A stretch of 64,000 nt of DNA from positions 31,711,843 to 31,775,842 of the forward strand of contig CM072810.1 in assembly GCA_037013495.1 (NCBI GenBank). Direction: 5' to 3'. The notes beneath the pieces were generated by a model. That model did not search any database and was not told where the DNA came from. It saw only the letters and a program-made list of their open reading frames with translations. Position numbers and translations under genes: made by a program. Position 1 is the first letter of the stretch. The number at the start of each line of letters is the position of its first letter. This DNA is from Hippophae tibetana (lineage: Eukaryota; Streptophyta; Magnoliopsida; Rosales; Elaeagnaceae). This document shows, in pieces, positions 50,456-61,925 of this stretch.

Positions 50456-50460
50456 TTTGT

Positions 50461-52009
50461 TGATGTACAAATTTTATATGTTTATAATAACTCGCAAGTG
50501 TATGAATCACTTTGTAAAAAGTAATAAGTATATTTTTAAAGTCGATTTAAAGACGAAGTACGTGATTTTAAATAATTTATTAATACTCTTGAAAACAAAA
50601 AGTAAACCTAAATATTTTGTCACAATTATTTACGTTTTAAAAAATCTAGTACATTGATAAAAATTTAAAGATAGTAGTGGCATTGATTCAACCACTATTA
50701 AGGAGATAAACATTTAACATTCAATGAAAATTTTATAGGATATATTAGTTAGTTAATCATGCTTTCTCAAAATTAATTATGTTATTAAAGACATAAATTA
50801 ATATTACTGATTTGTTTTTTTTTTTTTTTGTATGAAAATATCTTAAGACGGGGATTAGATTATTTGTCAATAAAAACCAACTAATATTCATAGACGATGA
50901 TCACTAATTGATTAATATTAAACTATAATTTATTTCTAAGGAAAGAATAAATCATCTAAATCACTACTTTAGGTGATTCATATAATTTAGACTCTCATTA
51001 AAGGTGTCGTCAATAAATCTTAGAAAAATCTTTGAAATAGAATATAATTTCAAATTAGATCTAGATAACCAATACTAAAATCTAACCTTTATATTTTAAA
51101 TTTATTATGAAAAATATGTCGTCAATATAATTTTTTTTGTAATAAACTTTGTATAAATCTTAAATGAAGAAATAAAAGTCAATTTATTTTATAAAAGTTT
51201 TACCTAAATTAATATTTCACAAACATAAAAACATAACTAGTATCTTATATTAATTTTCAGCAAGACAAGCTTAGATTTAAGAAATAATATGTAAATTAAA
51301 TTTAGAAAAATATATAAAATTAAACCTATAATAATAAAACACAATTAAAATAAATACCTTAATTGTATTTATTAAAAATAACTTCTGTAGTGATCTATTA
51401 TTTGAAAAAGCTCCACAAGGATCTACCTTACTATATAAAACTAAGAAAAAAAACTAAAAACTATGACAAAATTAAGAAAGAATTTGTTCTTGAAACTCAG
51501 AATTGTTATCCGATTTTTGTGTGTGTCTGTAATTGAATGAGGAGTTTTTTTATAGTTGAAAAACACTGAGAAAAAGGAGAAAATAGTGGATCGTGAGGCC
51601 ACTTGTCGTAGCACATTTTTTCCACCATCAAGGCTCGTGTTTATTATAGTACGCGTGAAATTTTGATCCGAGAAGCTCGCACCATGGCACACATATATCC
51701 TCGTTGCAGAACTCGTTAAACTATCTTTATTTAATTTATTTATTTTTTACACCTTTCATTTGGTTGGTACATATGTTATTCTTTTATTCTTCTAGATTGT
51801 AATTTGGTGCTTTCAGATATGATTATTCAAGTATTTATCAATTAAATCATTTTGAAGTCGAAACTACCTAAAAACTGACAAATCATACATGTGATTTCGA
51901 AAATATAGATTTAATAACATAATGATAAAATTATATAAATATAAATCTATTTTTGACATTAAAGTGTTAATAAATCACATAATATATAGTGCTTTTCAAG
52001 AACTTATCT
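50461..52009 (-). mobile_element. 3' LTR of the long minus-strand gypsy element
   Basis: On the minus strand it begins near 52009 with 'gataagttcttgaaaagcac' (same start as LTR D) and ends with GTACATCA at 50461. It aligns with 60373-61925. GC-rich patches lie at 51590-51710 ('ggcacacatatatcctcg', also found near 61650). Confidence 0.8.
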
Positions 52010-52827
52010 TAACTCCCAACCACCTTCTTCCTAGTCTCAAACAAGGAAAGAGAAAAACTAAAATAAAACTACCCTAAATCATTTTTTTAGATTGACACAG
52101 TTGCATTTAGTGTAAACAAAAATCCTTTAAATCTCTAGGTTGTCCTAGTGGACGAGTTTATATCTCGTGAGGGCTATCAATGCTGATACCCATAAACATC
52201 AAACTAAATGCAAAAATTAAATGAAATAACAAAAATAAACAAATAAAAAAATAAGAACTAAAATCTAACAAAGTAAAAATTAAAACGAAAAATAATAAAG
52301 CTTCTCATGCTTTAGTCTCTTTTAAGTTCATAATTAAAATCCAGAGCATAAGTTTAATTAAATTCTCATAGATTCATAGTTTATTGTAAAAATTAGTTGA
52401 AAATCACAAATTCATATAAAATATATATTAATATTGATTTATCCAATTTCTGTATTAGAAATTCGAATTCACTTTGACTCTAATCCTCACAAGTCATAGT
52501 CTCAACATTGTATTGATCCTATGGATTCAAGCACTCAATCAAAGTTACATGCAAATATAAATTATGTAAATAAATGAACTAATGGGTTCGCATATATTTA
52601 AAAGAAGAAAAGGCTTAAAATAGTGAGTAATATCGATCCCATGAAATGGATCAAATGAAAGGATTTATGAAGAAATTACATACTATTTTCTTGCATCCAT
52701 TAAAATTATCAAATAAAAATATAAAGTATATGCCTTTAGAGATGAATGAAAATGCAATGACTCTAAGGAGATTTATTTCCTATCTTTCTTTTGTAATAAC
52801 CATTTATCACTTTTTGGTCATAATGTT

Positions 52828-52858
<31 letters not shown>

Positions 52859-54165
52859 AAGATAGTAGACCTATGTACATTTTGTAGATATTTGTATAAT
52901 TTGGTGAATAGATAATTTGGCTATTTTTGTATTGATTTTAGGGAATCACAAATATATCTCTTTTCGTGGAAGTCATGCATGAATGAAGAAATCACACACT
53001 TTCAATTTCTACTTAAATCATCAATTTAAGCAATAAAAATAAGTACATAACACTTTATCATATGTCAAAATCTTGAAATTCAATGCAAAACCTATAGATA
53101 TCATCTAACAATTTGAAATATTAAGAAGAATATTTAAAGGAGTAGAAAAATATTATCTCTCAGAATGGAACGATAATAGGCTCAAAATATTCTCACAATG
53201 TAGTTTTCACTATTTGTTTCCTCAACACCAATTTTGAGTTTATCTTAACTTCAACATTTTATCATGAAATAAAAATTATGATAAAACAAATTATTTATCA
53301 TATTACTCCATGATATATTCAAAATATTAATCTAATAGTGCAAAGATTCAATCGTTTGCTTAAAATCAACTAGAAGATATGATAATTTTGCAAGAAAGTT
53401 TTTTAAAAATAAACCTTACTATCCCTAAACTAATAAAATAAAATAAATAAAAATAAATGTAAAATGTAAACACATATTTAATAAAAAAAATTAAAATTGC
53501 CCAAATTTTTATGTAATGTAACTTTTCCTCTACCCTTAACTTAGAATCTATGTTGTCCTCAATGTCACAAATATAAATTAAAGATAAAGAATAAAGAAGA
53601 GCAAAATTACCCATTTGTTGTACGTGTTCAAGTATTTGATGTGAAAATTCATGTGCATTCATTATTTCAAATATTTTAATCCATACAGACAGATCGTTGT
53701 GTACTTCTCACACATCTCAACAAACAGTTATAAATTTTAGCAATTATAAATAAACTAAAAAAAGTTCATATACATAGGAAAATAAAACAATCTAAAAATA
53801 TTACATGAAATATAAAATAACATAAAACAAAATAAAATTTAAAAAAAAATAAAGAACTTAAAATTACCTAAAACAATGGGTTTCCTTCTATCAAGCGTCA
53901 TTTTAACATCTTAGCAACACGTAGCTGTCATATGATGCTAAGGCTTGTACATCAGTACGAACTCAATGTCTACTGCATTATGTCCTTATTCTAAATAGGG
54001 TTTCATATGATGCCCATTGATCTTGAACATTCTTTGTGTTTTAGGATTCAATAACTCCATCATTCTATTTGAAAATAATTGGGTAATTTTGTATTGTCCA
54101 TCCCATCTTGATTGCAATTCTCCTAGAAAAAATCTCTGCTGAGAGTTAAATAATATAACTTTCAT
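52010..54165 (-). mobile_element. non-coding 3' internal region of the long gypsy element
   Basis: Next to the integrase end, the minus strand reads 'gacgcttgatagaaggaaaccc', the plant gypsy phrase seen at 780 and 22560. The rest is AT-rich and without domains. It contains a (TA)n microsatellite at 52836-52858. Parts recur at 15347-16144 and 61926-62500. Confidence 0.7.
52836..52858. repeat. (TA)n microsatellite
   Basis: About eleven TA dinucleotides in a row. Confidence 0.9.
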
Positions 54166-54988
54166 TTAAGAAAGAAAAGATTTACGAACTAGTCTTTTGT
54201 TGTGATAGCTCTTAATGCGCTCTTTGTATAACTTTCCATTTTTATGGGCTTCATCCTTAATCTTTTTAAGTTCACTAAGATGGAGTAACCACTTCTCTCC
54301 TACTTTATCTAAGTCTATTTTTAACTCTTTAATTGTGCAATGAGCCCTGTGTTTGAGTTCAATGGATAGGTGACATGCTTTCCCAAAGACTAATCGGTAG
54401 AGGTTCCTCCTAATGGGTGTTTGGTAAGTTGTTCGGTAAACCAGTAAGGCATCTTTCAACTTGATTTCCCAATCTTTCCTTAAAGGGTGCACAATGTGTC
54501 TCAAAACCCCTTTGATTTTCCAATTACTCAATTTCACTTGACCGGATGTTTGTGGATGATATGGAATGGCCACTTTGTGTGTGATGTTATACTTCTTTAG
54601 TACCTTATCAAAACTTTTGTTGTAAAAATGGCTCCGTTCATCATTAATTATTACCTTAGACGTCCCAAACCTACTAAATATTGAATCATACAACAATTTC
54701 ACGACAATGTTAGCATTATTAAAATTAATGGGTATAGCTTCTACCCACTTAGACAAATAATCCACAACGACCAATGGTATTCATTGCCAAAAGATGGGAA
54801 AAAGGACCCATAAAGCCATTCCCCCATACATCAAATAGTTTAATAACTAAATTAGATGTCAAAGGTATTTCATCTTGTTTACCTATGTTATCTTTCCTTT
54901 GACATCTATCATAATTCCTGCAAAACATATGAGCATTTTTAAAAAGAGTTGGCCAATAAAATCCAAACTGTAATACCTTATTGGCCAT
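54166..54988 (-). mobile_element. integrase part of the long gypsy element
   Basis: Minus-strand sequence shows the zinc-binding region end 'FYWPTLFKNAHMFCRNYDRC', then the core with VVVDYLSKWVEAIP, SHFYNKSF and YHPQTSGQVKLSN, then the C-terminal GKLYKERIKSYHNKRL block. This arrangement is typical of Athila/Tat integrases. Broken fossil. Confidence 0.9.
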
Positions 54989-55379
54989 TTTCTTACCACC
55001 AAAATGCCTCTATAGTAAAGTTCAAGCTAGAGTGCTCCTATATTTATTTTCAGGTATAGACCTTTGGATTACTTGATCTTGATAAATATTTAATAGATAA
55101 AGGTTAACCTATAAATATTACCTACAAAAATGTAAAAACCTTCTCTTTTCTTGAAAAGAGATGTTAGGTCTCAAAACACCAACAATAAGATAATTACTAT
55201 GTTAGCATACCATGGATTTGGACTTACTGAAAATAATTATTCATTACAAAAAGTTTTGATAATATCTTCTTTACTTTCACCATTAAGAGAATTGAATTCA
55301 TAAATTAACCTAGACAGATGATCAGTTACTAAATTTTCACTACCTTTCTTGTCTTTGATCTTTAGGTCAAATTATTTTG

Positions 55380-56810
55380 AGAGTAAAACTCACCTTATTA
55401 ATCTTGCCTTAGCATTAGGTTTACTTAATAGATATCTTAAAGCAGCATTATTAGAATGCATAATTACTTTAAAACCTACAAAGTAAGACCTAAATTTGTT
55501 TAAGAAAAATACAACAGGCAAGAATTCTTTCTCAGTGGTGGAATAATTAATTTGAGCATCATTGAGTGTTTTGCTAGCATAATAGATGACATGTAAACAC
55601 TTAATCACTCTCTATTCCAAAACTGCTCCTATATCATAATCAGAAACATCACTTATTATTTAAAATGGGAGAGATCAATTAGGTGCCACAATAGTAGGGA
55701 TATATGTTAATTTATCTTTCAAAGTATTATAAGCGATAAGGCAATCATCATTAAGATCAAAATAAACATCTTTTGATAAAATATTACATAATAAATGACT
55801 TATTTTAGAAAAATCTTTGATAAATCGTCTATAGAAACTCGCATGTCCTAAGAAGCTCCTAATCCCCTTAATAGATGTTGGGGTGGTAATTTAACAATCA
55901 ACTCAATTTTAGCTTTGTCAATTTTAATTCCTTTGTTAGAAATTACATGTCCTAACATAATCCCTTATTATACCATAAAATGAATTCTCTCCCAATTAAG
56001 TGCTAGCTTACATTCAATGCATCGTTATAAAACTAAAGTCAATTTATTCAAGTAATAATCAATTGAGGTTCCAAAAATAGAAAAAAATCATCCATGAATA
56101 CCTCAAAGAACTTTTCACCCATGTTTGAGAAGAATGATATCATACATCTATGAAACATAGCGGGGCATTGCATAACCTAAATGATATCCTTTTGAAAGCG
56201 AATGTCCCAAAAAGACATGTGAATGTGGTCTTCTCCTTATCTTCTAGTGCAATGGGTACCTAATAATAACCTAAAAGAGCATCCAAAAAATTGTAAAATT
56301 CATGCCTAGCTAATCTTTCTAACATATGATCAATGAATGGAAGAGAGAAGTGATCATTTTTAGTGTACAAATTCAATTTCTTGAAATCTATACACATTCC
56401 TCATCCTATGACTGTCCTAGTGGGAATTAATTCATTTTTATCATTTTTAACCACTATTATTTTGGAATTCTTTGGTACCACATGAACCAGACTAACCTAC
56501 CTACTAATAGTAATGGGATAGATAACTTCTACTTCTAAGAGTTTCAAAAATTTCTTTTTAACCACCTCTTGCATGATTGAGTTTATTCTCCTTTGGGCCT
56601 CTTTAATGGGTTTAGCATCATCCTCAAGATTGATATTATGCATACACATGCTAGGACTAATTCCTCTTATATCTTTGAGATTCCAGCTTATTTCTTTCTT
56701 GAATTTCTTTAGCACCTTAGCTTCTTTTTCTTGGGTTTTGGTTAAAGTGGAAGAAATAATAGTTGGATAAGTTTCCCTTTTCTCCCAGAAACACATATTT
56801 TAGGGGCATA
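55380..56810 (-). mobile_element. reverse transcriptase and RNase H part of the long gypsy element
   Basis: Minus strand, N- to C-terminal: the RT start with the 'PSMCMHNINLEDDAKPIKEAQRR' type block (56600-56690), the RT core region (55800-56500), then RNase H with YYASKTLNDAQINYSTTEKE (about 55530-55590). Broken, several breaks. Confidence 0.85.
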
Positions 56811-56819
56811 GAAAAATCT

Positions 56820-57890
56820 TTTAATTCTAGCTTAGATGGAATACCTCTTCCCTAGATTAACGTACTAGGTAGATCTAAAGGTGTATTGAGATGTCCTATT
56901 GGTTTAAACTTATCTAGTAATTCAAGGTACCCCTTAATTTTCTCATTTAAATCCTCTTTTATCTTTTCAATTGTAAAAGTGACTTTCAACTTGTCTTCCT
57001 ATCTATCCTGCAAAAAGGTGTTATGAGCATGTCTATCCGTAGAATCAACATTAAAACATTCACTAATGGTAGAGATAGAAGGAACATTTAAGAGTTAAAA
57101 AGTTCAAAATGAATAGTCTCTCTTAAGACTATTATTGTCATCCCATCTGGAACATTAATAATAGTATTAGTAGTGGACATGAATGGTTTCCCAAGAAGTA
57201 TTGTCTATTCTTGTCCAAGGCTAGGTTTTTCTACATATCTAGAACCAAAAATCAACATGTATTATTATTTCATATACTTGTACTAGGAAATCCTCAACCA
57301 TTCCTTTAAGATATTTTATAAATCTATCCTTAAGTTGAATTAACATGGTTATAGGTTTTAAGTCTCCCAAACCTAGCTACAAGAAAATAGAATATAGTAT
57401 CAAATTAACACTAACACCTAAATCAACCATTACTTTTGCTACATTTCTATCCCCTATAGTAATATTAATGATAAAACTTCTTTGGTCTTTCAACTTTAGG
57501 GATAGTTAATGCTAAAGCACAACACTAGTAACCTTTGATATCATAACTCTTTTATTAAGCTTATACCCCTTCTTCTTAGTGTTCAGTTCCTTGAAAATAT
57601 TAACATTGAGGGCATATTCTTGATCACATTTAATAAAAGTAAATTTATATAACTTTAGAAAGCATAGTGAAAATATCAAATAATTGCTTATCTTGTTTTG
57701 ACTCTTTCAACTAGTGTATGAATGGTATTGGTGGTTGATGTGGTTTTGATGTATTTTATGTTTTAGGAATGTCAATTGACTCCTCAATTCTTTCCTCCAA
57801 AGGTTTATTATGATTGGAACTTTTCTCTCCACTTTTTTGGGAGACTATATTTTCATCTTCTTTATTACCTGTATTAAATGGTAAATCATT
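56820..57890 (-). mobile_element. protease and linker region of the long gypsy element
   Basis: Minus strand shows a retropepsin-like stretch: a 'GVSVNLM'-like region near 57390-57440, and 'PKKYKDPG'-like positions further left are unclear. It lies exactly between gag and RT as expected. Broken. Confidence 0.55.
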
Positions 57891-57899
57891 AAAATTCTT

Positions 57900-59690
57900 A
57901 GGTAAAATTTTGTTAACTACCTTACCCCTTCAAAGAATTGTAACATCTTTCGCTTGTTCTATTTGACCGGGTAGCTTTCATTTTTCTTACCTTTGCATTT
58001 TCTCTACTATCTGCCCAACTCAAGCTTCAACCTTCTTTGCGAAAGCCTCTAAGGAATTCAACCTCTAATTATTCATATTTTGATTATCCCTACTAACTTG
58101 AATAAAGACACTTAAGTTATCTTCTAAGGTTAGCTTATAAAGTTGATATAGTGGATAAGGTTAGTTTACATTCAGTCCTTTTATTTGGTTTTTGACATAT
58201 GTTGGGTTATTTTTTGGTTCCTATGAAAGGTTAGGGTGATTGTAAGTGTTGAATGATACCTTTGCATAAAATTGGCTTTCTCTAAGGTACCTATACTAGA
58301 ATCTTCTACAATCGAACAATAATTAGCACTATACCTAATTGTGCCACAAACTCTATATACCTCTTGATTTGATATTTGGTAGGTAATAAGGAGTTTGACT
58401 TAATTAGTTAATTCTACAAGTTCCAAAATCGTTTCTTCCTGGAGCCAACTTTATTGACCTTTGCTCTCCTTCCTTTAGCACTCTTTTATTGGATATTAGT
58501 ACACAACATCTCATATAGCTCATAAGTTTTCTCTGTTATCTTTTCTCTTATAGCATTATCAACAATGTACTAACACTATTATGCTAGTCCATTACAAAAG
58601 AATTGGTTTTGTAACTACAATGGATGGTTGTGGTGTAGGTATCAAGTAGAGAGGAGTTTGAATTTTTCCCAAGCTTCATGGATGGGATCTCTATCCTTTT
58701 GGAAGAATATTGATATTTTTGCCCTCAAATCTTCAGTGCTTTGATAGGAATAGAAGTTACCCATATATTTATTATAGGCTACCTCCCAAGTAGTTAATGA
58801 AAACGGTTGCAGAGTCATGAACCAAGGTTAGGGTGATTGTAAGTGTTGAATGATACCTTTGCATAAAATTGGATTTCTCTAAGGTACCCACACTAGAATC
58901 TTTTGCAATCAAACAATAATTAGCATTATACCTAATTGTGCTACAAACTCTATATACCTCTTGATTTAATATTTGATAGGTAATAAGGAGTTTGACTTAC
59001 TTAGTTAATTATACAAGTTCCAAAGTTGTTTCTTCCTGAAGCCAACTTCATTGACCCTTGCTCTCCTTCCTTTTGCACTCTTTTATTGGATATTAGTACC
59101 CAACATCTCATATAGCTCATAAGTTTTCTCTGCTATCTTTTCTCTTATAGCATTATCAATAATGTACCAACACTATTATGCCAGTCCATTCCAAAAGAAC
59201 TGGTTCTGTAATTGCAATGGATGGTTGTGGTGTGGGTATCAAGTAGAGAGGATTTTGAATTTTTCCCAAGCTTGATGGAAGTGATCTCTATCCTTTTGGA
59301 AGAATGTTATTATTTTTGCCCTTAAATCTTCAATCTTTTGATGGGAATAGAAGTTACCCATATATTTATTATAGGCTACCTCCCAAGTAGTTAATGAACA
59401 CGGTTGTAAAGTCATGAACTAAGACTTAGCTCTAGCCTTGAGTGTGTAAGGAAAATGCATCATCCTATGCTCTTTTTCATCAAGTATTTGCAATGGAATT
59501 GTTTGCACATGCAGTGGCATAAAATTTTCTAATAAAATTTAAAGAGTCTTCATTAGGGATATTGTAAAATGAAAATAACAAGAAATAATTACTATTTTTC
59601 AATTCATAAATCCTTGCAGTCTCTCTCAATTGTATGCAAGAAGTAGCATTTCCAAACTCCATTGTTTTCTATTTATTTATGGCATTATTC
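57900..59690 (-). mobile_element. gag part of the long gypsy element, holding a tandem duplication
   Basis: Minus-strand order from 59690: N-terminal start near 59660 (MEFGNAT...), then the conserved gag middle with the 'EAWEKFK.LL' and 'QCFYNGL' type blocks, and a C-terminal low-complexity and coiled part near 58000-58150. The middle is present twice because of a 596-bp tandem duplication (see the separate entry). Broken. Confidence 0.7.
58229..59420. repeat. 596-bp tandem duplication within the gag part
   Basis: Both copies begin GGTTAGGGTGATTGTAAGTG (58229 and 58825) and end with 'gcagagtcatgaac' or 'gtaaagtcatgaac' just before the next unit. They are about 95% identical by eye, closer than the two LTRs of the element, so the duplication is younger than the insertion. 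Confidence 0.9.
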
Positions 59691-60347
59691 ATGTCTACTT
59701 GCACTTAAATCATTCATCTTCCTCTTTAAACGTGTAGGTGTTAAAAATAAAAAGTATGAGTTTCTTTTTCAAAGATCTCTTACCGTTTATAAATTAATAA
59801 TATAAAATAAAAATCAAGGTAGTTGAGAACTTAGTACCAAAATAAGTACCATGAGAAATGTAAACAAAAACAAAAAAGAAAAATAAATAACTATATATAA
59901 GTTAGTAAAAGAACATAAGTTATATGAAATAAGTTAGTATATAGAAATACTAAAAAAATAATTAACAAAAATAAAAAAAATAAACTAAAGTAAAATTAAA
60001 AATAAAATAAAAATTAGAAGAAATGGATTTACTAACTCAATAAAAAATTAAATTAAATTAAATTAAATTAAATTTTTTAATTTTTTTCTTTTTCTTTTTC
60101 TTTTATTTTTTTATTTGAAAATTTGTTTATTTATTTTCTAATAAAATCTTACATTTTCAAATATTTTAAGATTTTAATTATTTTTTATTCGAAATATCTA
60201 AAATCAATCAATAACCTAGATATTTTTAATTTTTTTTGTTTTCAAAATATTTTGAATTTTTTCTAAATTAAAAATAAAAAAGGTCCCAAATATTTATAAA
60301 ATAAAAGTTTTTAAGATTTTTTATAATAAATATTCAAAATTCTATTC
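59691..60347 (-). mobile_element. A/T-rich 5' leader of the long gypsy element
   Basis: Very A-rich on the plus strand, with an AATTAAATT run at 60045-60072 and a TTTTTCTTTTTC tract after it. Similar low-complexity leaders occur in element C (20860-21480). Confidence 0.6.
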
Positions 60348-60371
60348 CTCCCTGACAGCGTTGCCAAAACC
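60348..60371 (-). other. primer-binding site of the long gypsy element
   Basis: The reverse complement reads TTTTGGCAACGCTGTCAGGG next to the LTR end. It resembles the plant gypsy form TTGGCGCCGTTGCCGGGGA and the site of element C. Confidence 0.7.
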
Positions 60372-60372
60372 T

Positions 60373-61925
60373 TAATGCATAAATTTTTTATATTTATAAT
60401 AGCTCCCAAATGTACAAATCATTTTGTAAAAAATAATAAGTTTACTTTCAAAGTTAATTTAAAGAAGAACTATGCAGTTTTAAATAATTCAACAAACTCT
60501 TAAAAACTAAAAGTAAATTTAAACATTCTGTTACAATTATTTGGGTTTAAAAAAATCTAATATATTGGCTAAAATTAAAGATAGCAGTAGTATTGATTCA
60601 ACAACTATTAGGCAGATAAATATTTAACATTCAGTGAATAATTTATGGAATATATTAGCTAATTAATCATGCTTGTTCAAAATTAATTAGGATATTAAAT
60701 ATATAAATTAATATAACCGATATTTTCTTTTTGTATGAAAATATCCTAAGAAGGGATCATCATTTGTTAATAAAAATAAATTAATATCCTTAGTCAGGGA
60801 TTACCAATTGATTAATAATAAATTATGATTGTTTGTAAGTAAATAACAAACCATCTAAATCACTACTTTAGGTAGAACATATAATTTAGACTCTCATTGA
60901 AGGTGTCTAATTAGATTTTTGATTAATATATCTTAACCTAACTTCTAGATTTTGAATATATTACAAAACATATGTCGTTAATATATATTTTTAATGATAA
61001 ATCTTAGAAAAATATTTGAAATAGAATATAATTCTAAATTAGATCTAGATAACCATATATTAAAATCTAACTTTCATATTTTATATTTATTAAGAAAAAT
61101 ATATTGTCAATATATTTGTATGTAATAAACTTTTTATAAATCTTTAAGGAAAAAATTAATTAATTTTATAATTTTTTACCTAAATTAATAATTCACAAGC
61201 ATAACAACATAACTAATATCCTATAGCAATTTCCAGCCAAACATGTTTAGATTTAATAAATAATTAGTAAATTAAAAATAGCATCTAGAAAAATACCTAA
61301 AATTAAATTTGTAAATAATTAAACACAAATGAAATTAATACCTCAATTGTATTTATTATAGATAATTTCTGTAGAAATCTATTATCTTAAAAATCTTCAC
61401 AAGGATCTACTCTAGTGAATAGAAACTTATTAAATAAAACAAAGAAAACAAATCTAAAAACTACAACAAAATTTGAAAGAATTTGTTCTTGAAATTCAGA
61501 ATTGTTATGTGAGTTTTTGTGTGTCTATAACTAAAGAAGGGGTTTCATAGTTGAAAAAAGATGATAAAATGAGAAACTAGTGGATGGTAAGGTCACGTTG
61601 TACGACATACTTATATCCTAGCACTCATGACATTCTGATTCGAGAAGCTTGCACCGTGGCACACTTATATCCTTGTGGCAACATGTGTTAAACTACGTTT
61701 CTCCAAATTCTTTTCATTTCACCATCTTACATTTTGTTGGTATAGATGTAAAGTGTACATATGTTATTCTTTTATTCTTCTAGGTTGCACTTTGGTGCTT
61801 TTAGATTCAATTTTTCAAGTATTTATCAATTAAATCATTTTGAAGCTAGAAGTACTTGAAAAATAACAAAACATACACATGATTCGAAAAACATAGATTT
61901 GCTAAAATAATAATAACATTATGCA
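60373..61925 (-). mobile_element. shared LTR between two minus-strand gypsy elements
   Basis: Aligns with the LTR at 50461-52009 ('aagtttactttcaaagtt', 'ctcacaaggatctac', 'gatagatgt' blocks). It is followed on the left (minus downstream) by the primer-binding site of the long element. It is flanked on the right (minus upstream) by the 3' internal region of another copy. Confidence 0.75.

Larger units (their letters stand above)
50461..61925 (-). mobile_element. long gypsy (Athila/Tat-like) fossil with both LTRs
   Basis: Minus-strand order: 5' LTR (61925-60373), primer-binding site (60371-60348), A-rich leader, gag, protease, RT/RNase H, integrase, non-coding 3' region, 3' LTR (52009-50461). 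The total of about 11.4 kb fits this lineage. LTR alignment by eye shows well over 10% difference, so it is old. Broken in every domain, with many breaks. Its 5' LTR also serves as the LTR of a further family member that continues to the right edge. Confidence 0.85.
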
